DNA of 64,000 bases from Streptomyces sp. NBC_01754 (GCF_035918015.1 NZ_CP109132.1:1178001-1242000), one strand, 5' to 3'; shown: positions 40,240 to 50,813, numbered from the stretch's first letter. The notes: a model not told the origin generated them from the letters alone. Numbers and translations: made by a program.

Positions 40240-42753
40240 TCACGCCCCCCGCAGCACCGCACCCGTACGCTCGGCGGCCAGGGCGACCGCGCCCTCGCGG
40301 GCGGCGGTGGCCTCCTCGACGGTCAGCGTGCGGTCCGCGGCACGGAACCGCAGCGCGTACGCCAGGGACTTCCTGCCCGCCCCGAGCTGCTCACCGGTGA
40401 AGACGTCGAAGAGCCGCAGCGACTCGAGCAGCGGTCCGGCGCCCTCGCGCAGGGCCGCCTCCACGGCGTCGGCGGGTACGTCGGTGCCGACGACGAGCGC
40501 CACGTCCTGGGTCGCCACCGGGAAGGCGGAGATCCGCGGCGCCTGGAGCGGACCGTCCGCCGCCCGCTCCAGCACGTCGAGCTCGACCTCCGCGGCACAG
40601 GTCCGCTCGGGCAGGTGAAGGTCCTTGACCACGCGCGGGTGCAGTTCGCCCGCGTGCCCGAACAGGACCTCCTCCCCGTTCACCGTGACGTACAGCGCGG
40701 CGCAGCGGCCCGGGTGCCAGGGTGCGTGCCGGTCGGCACGGACGACGACCTCGACGCCCGCCTCACGGGCGATCGTGCGGGCCGCCTCGACGGAGTCCGC
40801 CCAGTCGGCGGGACGGCCCCCGCCCCACCAGCCGGCCTGTTCGCGGGAGCCCGCGAGGACGACGGCGGCGCCGCGCGGCTGACGCGGGAGCGCCGCGTCC
40901 AGGGCCGCGATCTCCTCGGGGGTGGGACGGCGGTCGACGGGCAGCCGTACGGCCCTCGTCTCCTCACCGGTCGGCCTGAAGACCAGCCCCGTCTCGAAGA
41001 GCGCCAGGTCGTGGCTGCCACGGCCCTCGTTGCGCCGCAGCGCGCCGAGCAGACCCGGCAGCAGCGTGGTCCGCAGCGAGGGCTCCTCGTCGGAGAGCGG
41101 GTTGACGAGGTTCACCGTGCGGCGGCGCGGGTCGTCCTTCTCCAGGCCGAGCCGGTCGAAGGCGGCCTCGCCGAGGAACGGGTAGCTGGGCGCCTCGACG
41201 TAACCGGCCCCGGCCAGCGCCCGGCCGACACGGCGGTGCAGCCGCTGGCGTTCCGTCAGCCCGCGCCCGGACGGCGGGGTGGGCAGGGTGGACGGGAGGT
41301 TCTCGTACCCCTCCAGCCGGATGACCTCTTCGGCGAGGTCGTTCGGCGCGGCGAGGTCGGGGCGCCAGGACGGCACCGTGACGATCAGCTCGTCCTGCCC
41401 GTAGACGTCGCAGCCGACCTCCTGGAGGCGGCGTACGACGGTCTCGCGGCCGTAGGAGACCCCGGCCACCGTGTCGGGGTGGTCGGCCGGCATCGCGATG
41501 GTGCGGGGTGCGGACGGGGCGCTGATCTCGGTGACGCCCGCCTCGGCCGTGCCGCCCGCGAGGAGGACCAGCAGGTCGACCGTGCGCTGCGCGGCGGCTG
41601 CGGCGGCCTGCGGGTCGACACCGCGCTCGAATCGCCTGGACGCCTCGGAGGACAGCTTGTGACGGCGCGCGGTCCGGGCGATCGAGAGCGCGTCGAAGTG
41701 CGCGGCCTCGATGACGACCTCGGTCGTCCCGGCGTCCTCGGTCCGGGCGTCGGCGATCTCGGTGTCGGCACCGCCCATGACGCCCGCGAGGCCGATGGGC
41801 CCGCGGTCGTCGGTGATGACCAGGTCCTCGGCGTCCAGGACGCGCACGGTCCCGTCGAGCGTGGTGAGCTTCTCGCCCTGCCGGGCGCGGCGCACCCCGA
41901 TCGGTCCTTCGACCCGGCTGCGGTCGTAGGCGTGCAGCGGCTGGCCGAGTTCGAGCATCACGTAGTTGGTGACGTCGACGGCGAGCGAGATCGGGCGCAT
42001 CCCGGCCTTCTGGAGCCGGCGCTGCATCCAGATCGGGGAGCGGGCCTCGGGCCGCAGCCCGGTGACGGTCCGCGCGGTGAAGCGGCTGCAGCCGATCGGG
42101 TCGGACACCTTGACCGGGTAGCCGAAGGCGTTGGGCGCGGGCACGTCCAGCAGGGCCGGGTCGCGCAGCGGCAGTCCGTAGGCGGTCGCGGTCTCCCGGG
42201 CGACACCGCGCATCGACAGGCAGTAGCCGCGGTCCGGGGTGACGGCGATGTCCAGGACCTCGTCGACGAGCTGGAGCAGCTCGATCGCGTCGGTGCCCGG
42301 CTCGTACTCCGGCGGCAGCACGATGATGCCGTGCGTGCCGTCGTCGCCCATGCCGAGCTCGTCGGTGGAGCAGATCATGCCGTGCGAGGTCCTGCCGTAC
42401 GTCTTGCGCGCGGAGATCGCGAAGTCGCCGGGCAGGACGGCGCCGGGCAGGACCACGACGACCTTGTCGCCGACGGCGAAGTTACGGGCGCCGCAGACGA
42501 TCTCCTGCGGTTCGCCGGTGCCGTTGGCGTCGCCGACGTCGACGGTGCAGAAGCGGATGGGCTTCTTGAAGCCCTCCAGCTCCTCGATGGTCAATACCTG
42601 TCCGACGACCAGCGGGCCCTTGAGGCCGGCCCCGGTCCGCTCGACGGTTTCCACCTCGAGGCCCACGGCCACGAGCTCGGCCTGTACGTCACGGCCGGTC
42701 TCCGTCGCCGGCAGGTCGACGTACTCCCGCAGCCAGGAAAGCGGGACGCGCAT
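40240..42753 (-). CDS. pheT: Phenylalanyl-tRNA synthetase beta subunit
   Basis: The 837-aa length is normal. The N-terminus [15 protein letters not shown] is followed by the tRNA-binding domain ([39 protein letters not shown]). Then come B3/B4 (editing), B5, the catalytic-like domain ([19 protein letters not shown]) and the FDX-ACB anticodon-binding end ([17 protein letters not shown]). It pairs with PheS as an alpha2-beta2 enzyme charging tRNA-Phe. The start codon overlaps the pheS stop by one base (TGATG), coupling the two. Confidence 0.97.
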   Translation of the reverse strand: MRVPLSWLREYVDLPATETGRDVQAELVAVGLEVETVERTGAGLKGPLVVGQVLTIEELEGFKKPIRFCTVDVGDANGTGEPQEIVCGARNFAVGDKVVVVLPGAVLPGDFAISARKTYGRTSHGMICSTDELGMGDDGTHGIIVLPPEYEPGTDAIELLQLVDEVLDIAVTPDRGYCLSMRGVARETATAYGLPLRDPALLDVPAPNAFGYPVKVSDPIGCSRFTARTVTGLRPEARSPIWMQRRLQKAGMRPISLAVDVTNYVMLELGQPLHAYDRSRVEGPIGVRRARQGEKLTTLDGTVRVLDAEDLVITDDRGPIGLAGVMGGADTEIADARTEDAGTTEVVIEAAHFDALSIARTARRHKLSSEASRRFERGVDPQAAAAAAQRTVDLLVLLAGGTAEAGVTEISAPSAPRTIAMPADHPDTVAGVSYGRETVVRRLQEVGCDVYGQDELIVTVPSWRPDLAAPNDLAEEVIRLEGYENLPSTLPTPPSGRGLTERQRLHRRVGRALAGAGYVEAPSYPFLGEAAFDRLGLEKDDPRRRTVNLVNPLSDEEPSLRTTLLPGLLGALRRNEGRGSHDLALFETGLVFRPTGEETRAVRLPVDRRPTPEEIAALDAALPRQPRGAAVVLAGSREQAGWWGGGRPADWADSVEAARTIAREAGVEVVVRADRHAPWHPGRCAALYVTVNGEEVLFGHAGELHPRVVKDLHLPERTCAAEVELDVLERAADGPLQAPRISAFPVATQDVALVVGTDVPADAVEAALREGAGPLLESLRLFDVFTGEQLGAGRKSLAYALRFRAADRTLTVEEATAAREGAVALAAERTGAVLRGA

Positions 42754-43880
42754 CAGATCTCCATCCCGAACGGCCGGGTGAAACGGACGTCACCTTCGAC
42801 CATGTCTCGCATGTCTTCGACGTTGTGGCGGAACATCAGCATCCGTTCGATGCCGAACCCGAAGGCGAATCCGCTGTACTTCTCGGGGTCGACGCCGCAG
42901 GCGACGAGCACCTTCGGGTTGACCATGCCGCAGCCGCCGAGCTCGATCCAGCCCTCGCTGCCGCAGGTGCGGCAGGGGCGGTCCGGGTTGCCGACGGACG
43001 CGCCGCGGCAGACGTAGCAGACCATGTCCATCTCGGCGGACGGCTCGGTGAACGGGAAGAAGTTCGGCCGCAGCCGGGTCTTCATGTCCGCCCCGAAGAG
43101 CGCCTGGACCATGTGGTCGAGGGTGCCCTTGAGATCGGCCATGGTCAGGCCCTCGTCGACGGCGAGCAGCTCGATCTGGTGGAAGACCGGGGTGTGCGTC
43201 GCGTCGAGCTCGTCGGTGCGGTAGACCCGGCCGGGGCAGACCACGTAGACGGGGGGCGTGCGGCTGAGCAGCGAGCGGGCCTGGACGGGCGAGGTGTGCG
43301 TACGCAGTACGACACCGGACTCGTCGTTCCTGGCGCCGTCGGCGCCCTGGACGAAGAAGGTGTCCTGCATCTGCCGGGCCGGGTGGTCGGGCACGAAGTT
43401 CAGGGCGTCGAAGTTGAACCACTCCGCCTCGGCCTCGGGACCTTCCGCGACCTCGTAGCCCATGGCGACGAAGACGTCGGCCACGCGCTCCATGAAGGTC
43501 GTCAGGGGGTGGCGGGCGCCGGCCGGGACGCGGTCGTAGGGCAGCGTGACGTCCACCGCCTCCTCGACGAGCACCCGGGCGTCGCGCTCGGCCTCCAGTT
43601 CCGCCTGGCGGGCGGCCAGCGCCTTGGAGACGGCGCCGCGGGCCTGGCCCACGCGCTTGCCCGCCTCGGCCTTGGCCTGCGGCGGCAGGGCCCCGATCTC
43701 CCGGTTGGCGAGCGACAGGGGCGAGGTGCCGCCCGTGTGCGCGGTCTTCGCCTGGGCGAGCGCGTCGAGGTCACCCGCGGCCGCGAAGGCGGCGAACGCC
43801 TCGTCCCGCATGCGCTCGATCTCTTCCGGTTTCAGTGCCTCGACCTCGACCGGGTCGTACGACTTGTTCGGTGCCGACAT
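42753..43880 (-). CDS. pheS: Phenylalanyl-tRNA synthetase alpha subunit
   Basis: The 375-aa class-II catalytic subunit has an N-terminal coiled-coil (residues 1-90), motif 2 region ([30 protein letters not shown]), [11 protein letters not shown], and motif 3 ([34 protein letters not shown]). A CYVCRGA/CRTCG Cys cluster is present between these motifs. It is the first gene of the pheST operon and is separated by 117 bp from the sensor kinase gene upstream. An inverted repeat (GACTCGAC at 43920-43927, GTCGAGTC at 43953-43960) lies in its leader. Confidence 0.97.
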   Translation of the reverse strand: MSAPNKSYDPVEVEALKPEEIERMRDEAFAAFAAAGDLDALAQAKTAHTGGTSPLSLANREIGALPPQAKAEAGKRVGQARGAVSKALAARQAELEAERDARVLVEEAVDVTLPYDRVPAGARHPLTTFMERVADVFVAMGYEVAEGPEAEAEWFNFDALNFVPDHPARQMQDTFFVQGADGARNDESGVVLRTHTSPVQARSLLSRTPPVYVVCPGRVYRTDELDATHTPVFHQIELLAVDEGLTMADLKGTLDHMVQALFGADMKTRLRPNFFPFTEPSAEMDMVCYVCRGASVGNPDRPCRTCGSEGWIELGGCGMVNPKVLVACGVDPEKYSGFAFGFGIERMLMFRHNVEDMRDMVEGDVRFTRPFGMEI

Positions 43881-43997
43881 CTCTTCCCGTGCTTCCGATT
43901 GGCTGATGGCGCGACCTCCGACTCGACGACCGAGGGCGCGAAGGTGCCAAAGGTCGAGTCTACGGGCCGCCGGTGGGCGAAGAAGCCCGTGGGCTGC

Positions 43998-45152
43998 TCA
44001 GACCAGGTAGGCCGGGGCGCTCACGGGCAGGATAAATCGGAACTCCGCCCCGCCCCCGGGGCCGCGGTCGACAGTGATCGTGCCGCCGTGCGCCTCGACG
44101 ATGCCCTTGACGATGTACAGGCCCAGGCCGGTCCCGCCGCGCTTGCTCCCCCGCCAGAAGCGGGTGAAGACGCGGCCCATCGACTCCTCGGGGATGCCGG
44201 GACCCTCGTCGCTCACGGTGACTGCCGTTCCACTGTCGTCGTTCCCGCCGGACGCGGGTGCGATATCGATGGTGACGGTTCCCTCGCCGTGGCGCACCGC
44301 GTTTTCCAGGAGGTTGCCGAGGACCTGGTCCATCTTGTCCGGGTCCGCCCACAGATCGGGCAGCGGCTGCCGGGTGCGGACGAGGAACCGGCCGGGCGCC
44401 TGGCCCGCCGAGGTCAGGGCCTGGACGTGGCGTTCGACGGCGGCGGAGACGTCCACCGGCTGGCGGCGCAGTTCCAGCCGGCCGGAGTCGATGCGGGAGA
44501 TGTCGAGCAGTTCGGCGATGAGGCGGGTGACGCGGTTGGCGTCGGCGTCGACCGTCTCCAGCATCAGCCGCTTCTGGTCGTCGGTGAACCGTTCCCATTT
44601 GGCCAGCAGCGTCGCGGTGAACCCCTTGACGGAGGTCAGCGGGGAGCGCAGTTCGTGGGCGACCGTGGCGATCAGCTCGGCGTCGCTGCGTTCGGAACGC
44701 CGGCGGGCCTCGGTGCCGCGCAGCGAGACGACGACCCGGCGGACCGGGCCCCTGGGGGCGTCGCGCACGTACCGGGCGGAGACCAGTACCTCACGGCCGG
44801 CCGGCAGGAGCAGGCTGCGCTCGGGCTGCCCGATCCGGGTGGCGAGTCCGCCGTACGGGTCGGTCAGGGTCCACCAGCGGCGGCCCTTGAGGTCCTCCAG
44901 GGGCAGCGCGTGCTCCAGCGGCCGGCCGAGCGCCGCGGTCCGGGAGGTGGCGGTGATCCGGGCGGCGGCGGAGTTGAAGCAGACGACGCGGCCGGTCTCG
45001 TCGGCGACGACGAGTCCGTCGGGGAGCTGGTCCGGATCGATGGCGCCGACGAGGCCGCCGGCGTCGCCGCTCGTGCCGTCGATGGCGCGCACGGCGGCCG
45101 TGTGTGTGTGACGCGGCCTGCTCATGCCGACAGCCATATTCCCGTACCCCAC
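43998..45152 (-). CDS. Orphan PAS-domain sensor histidine kinase
   Basis: The 384-aa protein has a PAS-like domain (LPDGLVVADETGRVVCFNSAAARI), HisKA with the phospho-acceptor His in IATVAHELRSPLTSVKGF, and a full ATPase domain (N-box LGNLLENAVRHGEG, DEGPGIP, GTGLGLYIVKGI). There is no membrane segment, so it is probably cytoplasmic. No response regulator is adjacent. The start could be 45152 or the Met at 45125. I recall a homologue at this place in S. coelicolor. Confidence 0.9.
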   Translation of the reverse strand: MGYGNMAVGMSRPRHTHTAAVRAIDGTSGDAGGLVGAIDPDQLPDGLVVADETGRVVCFNSAAARITATSRTAALGRPLEHALPLEDLKGRRWWTLTDPYGGLATRIGQPERSLLLPAGREVLVSARYVRDAPRGPVRRVVVSLRGTEARRRSERSDAELIATVAHELRSPLTSVKGFTATLLAKWERFTDDQKRLMLETVDADANRVTRLIAELLDISRIDSGRLELRRQPVDVSAAVERHVQALTSAGQAPGRFLVRTRQPLPDLWADPDKMDQVLGNLLENAVRHGEGTVTIDIAPASGGNDDSGTAVTVSDEGPGIPEESMGRVFTRFWRGSKRGGTGLGLYIVKGIVEAHGGTITVDRGPGGGAEFRFILPVSAPAYLV

Positions 45153-45282
45153 CTCTCGAACCGGTGCAGTGGGCCCCCGAGTCCGTCACCCTACTAGGCG
45201 TCGGACGGCGAGCGACACCCTGTGACGGCGCACCGGCGGGTGTGGCGGACATCGATCGGCGGCAGGGCCGCCCGGGGGTCGC

Positions 45283-46122
45283 TCAGCCGGTGCGGCGCGG
45301 GCGCTGGGCGCGCGCCGAGGCGTACAGACAGACCGCGGCCGCGGTGGCGAGATTGAGGCTCTCCGCCCTGCCGTGGATGGGTACGCGCACCACCGCGTCG
45401 GCCAGTGCGCGGGTCTCCTCGGGCAGGCCCCACGCCTCGTTGCCGAAGACCCAGGCGGTGGGCCCGCCCATGGTGCCGGCGTCGAGTTCGTCGTCGAGGT
45501 CGTCGCTGCCCGCGCCGTCGGCCGCGAGGACGCGCACCCCGGCGTCCCTCAGTCCCCGCACGGCCTGCTCCACGGGCACGCCGACGGCGACCGGCAGGTG
45601 GAAGAGTGAACCGACCGACGCGCGCACGGACTTGGGGTTGTAGAGGTCCACGGAGGCGTCGGTGAGCACGACGGCGTCCGCTCCGGCCGCGTCGGCGCAG
45701 CGCAGCACGGTCCCGGCGTTCCCGGGGTCGCGTACGTGGGCGAGTACGGCGACCAGCGCGGGCTTCGCGGCGAGGATCTCCTCGAAGGGCGAGTCCAGGA
45801 AGCGGCAGACGCCGATCAGGCCCTGCGGGGTCACGGTCTGCGAGACGTCCGCGAGCACACCGGCGTCGGCGAGGTGGACGCGGGCCCCGGCCGTGTGCGC
45901 CGCGCGGACGATGTCGTCGTAGCGGTCGGCGGCCTCGACGGTGGCGAACAGCTCGGTCAGGGTGGGCTCGCCGTCGCTCCCCCGGTGCGCGGCCGCCTCA
46001 CGTACGGCCTGCGGCCCCTCGGCGATGAACCGGCGCTCCTTGCCGCGGAAGGTGCGCCTGGCCAGCCGGCGTGCGGCGGCGACGCGCGGTGAGCGGGCGG
46101 AGATCAGTTCGGGAGTGCCCAT
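45283..46122 (-). CDS. SpoU/TrmH-family RNA 2'-O-methyltransferase
   Basis: With the ATG at 46122 the protein is 279 aa. The N-terminal substrate-binding part (ARRLARRTFRGKERRFIAEGPQAVREA) precedes the trefoil-knot SPOUT domain with motif 1 (VRDPGNAGTVLRCADAAGADAVVL), motif 2 (VFGNEAWGLP) and motif 3 (VRVPIHGRAESLNLATAAAVCLY). It transfers methyl from SAM to a ribose 2'-OH in rRNA or tRNA. It lies directly downstream of rplT on the same strand, so it may belong to the translation operon. Confidence 0.93.
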   Translation of the reverse strand: MGTPELISARSPRVAAARRLARRTFRGKERRFIAEGPQAVREAAAHRGSDGEPTLTELFATVEAADRYDDIVRAAHTAGARVHLADAGVLADVSQTVTPQGLIGVCRFLDSPFEEILAAKPALVAVLAHVRDPGNAGTVLRCADAAGADAVVLTDASVDLYNPKSVRASVGSLFHLPVAVGVPVEQAVRGLRDAGVRVLAADGAGSDDLDDELDAGTMGGPTAWVFGNEAWGLPEETRALADAVVRVPIHGRAESLNLATAAAVCLYASARAQRPRRTG

Positions 46123-46240
46123 GGTCGGCGGCGAGCCTCTCTGCGTAACTCTGCTTCTGTGCGTACGTTTCTCCGCGTACGCACCTCTGGGTACGGCGGC
46201 CGTGCACGGGTCCCGGGGTGCGCACCCGTCGTGCAACGCA

Positions 46241-46275
46241 CCGGACCCGCAGACGGCTGGCGCCTGCGGGTCCGG
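46241..46275 (-). terminator. Terminator of the infC-rpmI-rplT operon
   Basis: Perfect 12-bp arms (46241-46252 and 46264-46275) with an 11-nt loop, 28 nt beyond the rplT stop. Confidence 0.75.
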
Positions 46276-46302
46276 CTCGGAACTCTCGAAGATCGGCCTG
46301 GA

Positions 46303-46686
46303 TCAGGCGGCCTTCGGGGCGTTGACGTCGCTCGGGAGCGCCTTCTGGGCGACCTCGACGAGTGCGGCGAACGCGTTGGCGTCGTTGACCGCGAGCTCGG
46401 CCAGCATCTTGCGGTCCACCTCGATGTTGGCGGCCTTCAGACCCTGGATGAGGCGGTTGTACGTCATGCCGTTCTGGCGGGCAGCGGCGTTGATGCGCTG
46501 GATCCAGAGCTGACGGAAGTCGCCCTTGCGCTTCTTGCGGTCGTTGTAGTTGTAGACCAGGGAGTGGGTGACCTGCTCCTTGGCCTTGCGGTACAGGCGC
46601 GAACGCTGGCCGCGGTAACCGCTGGCGGCCTCGAGGATCGCCCGACGCTTCTTGTGTGCGTTTACTGCCCGCTTGACGCGTGCCAC
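46303..46686 (-). CDS. rplT: 50S ribosomal protein L20
   Basis: The 127-aa protein has the standard L20 sequence: [38 protein letters not shown], then [24 protein letters not shown] and [19 protein letters not shown]20 binds 23S rRNA early in 50S assembly; in several bacteria it also represses its own operon. It is the last gene of infC-rpmI-rplT. Confidence 0.99.
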   Translation of the reverse strand: MARVKRAVNAHKKRRAILEAASGYRGQRSRLYRKAKEQVTHSLVYNYNDRKKRKGDFRQLWIQRINAAARQNGMTYNRLIQGLKAANIEVDRKMLAELAVNDANAFAALVEVAQKALPSDVNAPKAA

Positions 46687-46801
46687 TTTTAACTCCTTGC
46701 AGCGGGGCCAGGTGGTCGTTGTTCGGACTCACCGACCCGGAAACGAATGGGGTCCCGGACGGGTCGAGGGCGCGCCTCCGGCTCTGCCGGAGGCCGCGGC
46801 C

Positions 46802-46996
46802 TCACTTACCGAGAAGCTTCTTGATCTTCTTGGCGTCGGCCGGAGCCACGACGGTCGTACCGGTCAGCGAGCGGGTCTTCTTGGACGACTTGTGCTCGAG
46901 CAGGTGGCGCTTGCCGGCCCTCTCGCGCAGCACCTTGCCGGAGCCGGTGATCTTGAAGCGCTTGCGGGCACCGCTGTGCGTCTTGTTCTTCGGCAT
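46802..46996 (-). CDS. rpmI: 50S ribosomal protein L35
   Basis: A 64-aa basic protein with the L35 sequence ([42 protein letters not shown]). It is placed between infC and rplT as in most bacteria, with about 115 bp on each side and no sign of its own terminator. Confidence 0.99.
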   Translation of the reverse strand: MPKNKTHSGARKRFKITGSGKVLRERAGKRHLLEHKSSKKTRSLTGTTVVAPADAKKIKKLLGK

Positions 46997-47115
46997 GGCG
47001 CCGTTATCTCCTCGTCAGTGGCGCCCCTCACGGTGCCGGGCACCGGACTCCAGGGGCGTCAGATCTTTGGGTGGTTCCGAGGGACCCGGGGGCGCCTGGC
47101 TGGCGCCCCCAGAGG

Positions 47116-47778
47116 TCACGCCTCGGAAGGTGTCTCGCCCGTAGCCTCGGCCGCTGCGGCGGGAGCCTCAGCGACATCGTCCTCGAACTCGGCGTCGGAG
47201 TTGGGCCCCTGACGCTCCGCCTTGCGGGCGGCCTGGGCCTCACGGGCCTCGGCCATGGCTTCGGTCTTCTTCTTGTGCGGGCCCAGAACCATGATCATGT
47301 TCCGGCCGTCCTGCTTCGGGTTGGACTCGATGAAGCCGAGGTCCTCGACATCCGAAGCCAGACGCTGGAGCAGTCGGAAGCCCAGCTCGGGGCGGGACTG
47401 CTCACGTCCGCGGAACATGATCGTGATCTTGACCTTGTCCCCCTGCTTGAGGAACCGGACGACGTGACCCTTCTTGGTGTCGTAGTCGTGCGGGTCGATC
47501 TTCGGCCGGAGCTTCATTTCCTTGATGACCGTGTGCGCCTGGTTCTTACGCGCCTCACGGGCCTTCATGGCGGACTCGTACTTGAACTTCCCGTAGTCCA
47601 TGAGCTTGCACACAGGGGGGCGGGCGGACGCCGCCACCTCGACCAGGTCGAGGTCGTACTCCTGTGCGAGCTCCAGGGCCTTGGCAAGCGGGACAATCCC
47701 GACCTGCTCGCCACTGGGACCGACAAGTCGCACCTCGGGAACGCGAATCCGGTCGTTGATGCGGGGCTCGGCGCTGAT
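47116..47778 (-). CDS. infC: Translation initiation factor IF-3
   Basis: The IF-3 core is complete: [47 protein letters not shown] linker, and the C-terminal domain ([35 protein letters not shown]). A charged tail of about 35 residues follows. There is no ATG or GTG at the expected start. An AGGAGG box lies 4 nt before an ATC at 47778, so an AUC start is most likely. Non-AUG starts in infC are the known basis of IF-3 autoregulation. The frame is open further up, but that part looks like leader RNA. It is the first gene of the operon. Confidence 0.92.
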   Translation of the reverse strand: MSAEPRINDRIRVPEVRLVGPSGEQVGIVPLAKALELAQEYDLDLVEVAASARPPVCKLMDYGKFKYESAMKAREARKNQAHTVIKEMKLRPKIDPHDYDTKKGHVVRFLKQGDKVKITIMFRGREQSRPELGFRLLQRLASDVEDLGFIESNPKQDGRNMIMVLGPHKKKTEAMAEAREAQAARKAERQGPNSDAEFEDDVAEAPAAAAEATGETPSEA

Positions 47779-48191
47779 GGATCCTCCTCGGTAGCACCAC
47801 GCGACCGCCTGGCGGGCAGCCGCGTAACGTCTGGTTTTGGTAAGACCAACCGAGCCGGGAGATGAAAAATGCCCCGGACGGGACACAGGCGGGGCTCCTG
47901 GTGATACCGGAGCACCGCCGCGGCAGCCGCGGGGCGCATCGGGCGGCTCCATCGTCCGTACGGAACGATGGCTACCGCCTGACCGGTGACCCGCCGTCCC
48001 GGGGGACGGCCAGGTGGGAGATCGGAGCCTCCACTTGTGGGCCGGGCACACAGATGCCCGGCCGGTCGTCACACAAGGTTAGCAGCCCGCCCGCGCGTGC
48101 GCTAATCCCCTGCCCCCGGCCGCCCCGCCCGCTTCCTGCCTGTGGGCTCCCGCGGGAAGGAGGCGTCCGGCCTGGCCTTATCGTGAGGGGC
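47779..48191 (-). promoter_or_regulatory. infC leader region with structured RNA and promoter
   Basis: About 300 nt of leader precede infC. A -10-like TAACCT lies at 48081-48076. Hairpins follow at 48040-48063 (9-bp stem), at 47949-47971 (CCATCGT/ACGATGG) and at 47837-47849 (TTGGT-AAG-ACCAA), together with an intrinsic-terminator-like hairpin listed separately. The length and structure suggest RNA-level control of the IF3-L35-L20 operon. The part up to 48191 also holds the promoter of the divergent DUF1844 gene. Confidence 0.6.
47865..47895 (-). terminator. Attenuator-like intrinsic terminator in the infC leader
   Basis: On the minus strand GCCCCG (47895-47890) pairs with CGGGGC (47876-47871), followed by A and five T (47869-47865). 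It lies 87 bp upstream of the infC start, inside the leader, so it can stop transcription before infC. Confidence 0.6.
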
Positions 48192-48557
48192 ATGAGTGAC
48201 GCGACCACCCCCAGCAGCGACAACCCCGGCTTCGACGACATGGCCCGCGACATCGCGGAGGTCCCCGCGGTCGAGGTGATCGTGACGGTCGCGGTCAACC
48301 TCATGAGCGCGGCCGCGGTGAAGCTCGGCCTGACCGAGGAGGGCGAGGCGCACAAGGACCTGGACGAGGCCCGCAAGCTGGTCCAGGCACTGGCCGGGCT
48401 GCTCGACGCGAGCGCCACCGAGATCAGCACCTTCCACGCCTCTCCGCTGCGGGACGGCCTGAAGTCGCTCCAGCTGGCCTTCCGCGAGGCGTCGCTCGTA
48501 CCGGACGCGGCCGGCCAGGGCCCCGGCGAGAAGTACACCGGCCCCGTCTACGGCTAG
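48192..48557 (+). CDS. DUF1844 family protein
   Basis: A 121-aa acidic protein with the DUF1844 core (VIVTVAVNLMSAAAVKLGL ... AHKDLDEARKLVQALAGLLDA). It is widespread in actinobacteria beside infC and its function is unknown. The ATG has GAGGGG just upstream. It is divergent from infC. Confidence 0.92.
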   Translation: MSDATTPSSDNPGFDDMARDIAEVPAVEVIVTVAVNLMSAAAVKLGLTEEGEAHKDLDEARKLVQALAGLLDASATEISTFHASPLRDGLKSLQLAFREASLVPDAAGQGPGEKYTGPVYG

Positions 48558-48692
48558 GCACCGTCCGCGTTCCCCGAGCCCGCCGCCCGCTTCCACGGGT
48601 GGCGGGCTCCTCTGTTCACACGGCGCGGGCCGCGCCCGTTCGTTCCCTCGGGGCGGAGCGGGCTCTCCCGTTCCGCTTCCGGTTTTTCCGGT

Positions 48693-49472
48693 TCAGCGGC
48701 TGAAGAGCGGCTCTCCGGGCGCCGTCGTCCCGGCCGGGAGCAGCGCGAGGTCGAGTCCGCGCACCAGCCGGGCACGCAGGACCTCGCTGGCCGCCAGGGC
48801 GTCGGCGACCCGGCGGGCCGCGTCCGTCACCACCGCGTCCGGGGCGAGGACCAGGGCGAGGGTGCCGTCGGCCTGGCCGGGGCCGAGGTGGGCGCGGAGC
48901 ACAGCCGGTTCGGCGGCGGCGATCTCCCGTACGGCTGCGACGACCAGCGGGTCCTCCAGCGGATCGGTGCTGGTGCGGTTCTCGGCCAGGGCGAGCAGCG
49001 CCGGGCCGGTCAGCTCGAAGGCGACGGGACCCGCGAGGTCCAGCACCACCGTGTCGGCCTTCTCGTGCGCGGCGGCCTGCAACGCCTGGTGCAGGGGTAC
49101 GGCGACGGGCCGGGCCCGCGGGTCCCAGCGGGCCAGCGAGTCGGTGGAGGTGAAGGCGGGCAGCGCGCGCCGGTCGCCCGCCTGAAGCGTCGGCACGGCC
49201 ATGTCGCTGGTCTTCTCACGGCGCAGCCCGGCTCCCCGCCGCCCGCCGCCACCCTCCCCGGAGGCTTCGTGCCCCACCGCGTCGTCGCCCTCCTCCACCT
49301 CGCCGAGGACGGCGACGACGGGGACGAGCAGCCGGGCGCCGCGCAGCGCCGCCAGGACCGGGCCGACGGCATCCCGGTCCTCGGCCCACGCGGCCAACGC
49401 GGCCGCCAGTTCGGGAGCGGCCGAGCCGTCGTCGTCGGAGAAACCGGGGTCCGGGATGTTCTTGAGCGCCAC
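48693..49472 (-). CDS. SseB family protein
   Basis: The 259-aa protein (GTG start at 49472) has an N-terminal SseB-like domain (LAAALAAWAEDRDAVGPVLAALRGARLLVPVVAVLGE, TSDMAVPTLQAGDRRALPAFTS) and a C-terminal half of the SseB type (LDLAGPVAFELTGPALLALAE). The role of these proteins in actinobacteria is unknown. It lies on the same strand as the mycosin pair, 117 bp downstream of it. Confidence 0.88.
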   Translation of the reverse strand: MALKNIPDPGFSDDDGSAAPELAAALAAWAEDRDAVGPVLAALRGARLLVPVVAVLGEVEEGDDAVGHEASGEGGGGRRGAGLRREKTSDMAVPTLQAGDRRALPAFTSTDSLARWDPRARPVAVPLHQALQAAAHEKADTVVLDLAGPVAFELTGPALLALAENRTSTDPLEDPLVVAAVREIAAAEPAVLRAHLGPGQADGTLALVLAPDAVVTDAARRVADALAASEVLRARLVRGLDLALLPAGTTAPGEPLFSR

Positions 49473-49589
49473 ACGCCGAGCCTAATGGGTCCCCTTCCCC
49501 ACCCCGGTTCCGGGCCGTGCGGGATGCCTGTGGGATGGAGGGTGCGCTCGCCGGAACGGCCACGGGCGCGTCGGGTCGACGGCGCCGGA

Positions 49590-50813
49590 TCAGCGGCGGC
49601 CGAGGAAGCCGGTGGAGAAGGTCCCGGATTCGCGGCCGGTGCGGCCGGACCCGGCCCGCCACAGCACCACGGCCAGGGCCAGCAGGGCTGCGCCCCCCGC
49701 GCCCGCCACCGGAGCCAGCCAGGCGGCCGGCCCCCCGCGTTCCTCTTCGGGGGTGGGCCCGGCGCCGAAGTACCGCTCGCGGTAGCCGGCCGCGGCGGAC
49801 CCGGCCCGCGGGCCGTCGGCGCCCGGTGCGGCCCCGGCCTCGATCGCGGCGGCGGGGTCGACGAGCCCGTACCCCCGGGCGTCGTCCCGCCCGCCCTCGG
49901 GAGCGTCGTGGGCGGTCTCCGTGAGCAGGGTCTTGATCTGCGCGGGCGACAGTCCCGGGTGGGCGGCGCGGATGAGGGCCACCGCGCCGGAGACGAACGC
50001 CGAGGCGGCGGAGGTGCCCCACTCCACGTAGTAGTGCCGGTCGGGGTTGGCGACGACGACGTCGACCCCCGGGGCGCTGACGGTGGCGTACCAGCGGCGG
50101 GTGGAGAACGCCGCGTGCGTGCCGTACTTGTCGACGGCGGTGACGGCGATCACGCCCGGGTAGGCGGCCGGATACGAGGGCCGGTCGCCCTTGTCCCCGC
50201 TGTTGCCGGCCGAGGCGACCACGGAGACGCCCTTGGCCAGGGCGTACTGGACGGCCGCGTCCTCACTGGGCTCGGGGTGGGCGGACTCGCTGTCGTCGCC
50301 GAGGGAGAGGTTGATGACGTCGGCGCCCTGGTCGGCGGCCCAGCGGATGCCGTCGGCCAGGGCGGTTCCACGCGACCGGCGGGCCTTGGCACGGGAGGGG
50401 TCGGTGGACTCGAGGATCACCCGGCCCGGCAGGATCTTGGCCTCCGGCGCGACGCCGAGGACACCCTCGCTCCCGTCGGCCCCGCTGCCGTGGCCCGCGA
50501 TGATGCCCGCCATGGCGGTGCCGTGCAGGGCCCAGGGCCGGTCGCCGCGTGCGGCGCCGAACCCTATGAAGTCCTTGCCCTCGAGGACCTGGCCGGTCAG
50601 GTCCGGGTGGCTGTCGTCGACACCGGTGTCCAGGACCGCGACGGTGATGCCTCCGCCCCTGGTGGTCTGCCAGGCCCGGTCCGTGTGCAGGGCCTCCAGC
50701 CCCCACTGCTGGTCCCGGATGGCGTCCGCCTGGGCGGGTACGGCGGGCAGCAGCGCGAACGCGGAGGCCGCGGCCACCGCGGCGAGCCCGCGGAGCCGGT
50801 GGTGACGGGTCAT
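49590..50813 (-). CDS. mycP: Mycosin-type subtilisin protease (type VII secretion-associated)
   Basis: A signal peptide (LRGLAAVAAASAFALLPAVPAQA) is followed by a subtilase domain with Asp in VAVLDTGVDDSHPDL, His in LHGTAMAGIIAG and Ser in GTSAASAFVSG. A C-terminal membrane anchor (WLAPVAGAGGAALLALAVVLW) ends the 407-aa protein. This is the mycosin build: an extracellular membrane-bound protease tied to ESX systems. No EccC or EsxA gene is in the window. Its start overlaps the stop of the upstream membrane-protein gene (ATGA), so the two are coupled. Confidence 0.92.
   Translation of the reverse strand: MTRHHRLRGLAAVAAASAFALLPAVPAQADAIRDQQWGLEALHTDRAWQTTRGGGITVAVLDTGVDDSHPDLTGQVLEGKDFIGFGAARGDRPWALHGTAMAGIIAGHGSGADGSEGVLGVAPEAKILPGRVILESTDPSRAKARRSRGTALADGIRWAADQGADVINLSLGDDSESAHPEPSEDAAVQYALAKGVSVVASAGNSGDKGDRPSYPAAYPGVIAVTAVDKYGTHAAFSTRRWYATVSAPGVDVVVANPDRHYYVEWGTSAASAFVSGAVALIRAAHPGLSPAQIKTLLTETAHDAPEGGRDDARGYGLVDPAAAIEAGAAPGADGPRAGSAAAGYRERYFGAGPTPEEERGGPAAWLAPVAGAGGAALLALAVVLWRAGSGRTGRESGTFSTGFLGRR

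Noticed and set aside
43920..43960. T-box or attenuator upstream of pheS
   Set aside because: An 8-bp inverted repeat is present, but there is no T-box sequence or T-tract, so it is noted only in the pheS entry.
47779..48072. IF-3 with a 98-residue N-terminal extension
   Set aside because: The in-frame upstream part contains hairpins and an intrinsic terminator and has no IF-3 homology; it reads as leader RNA.
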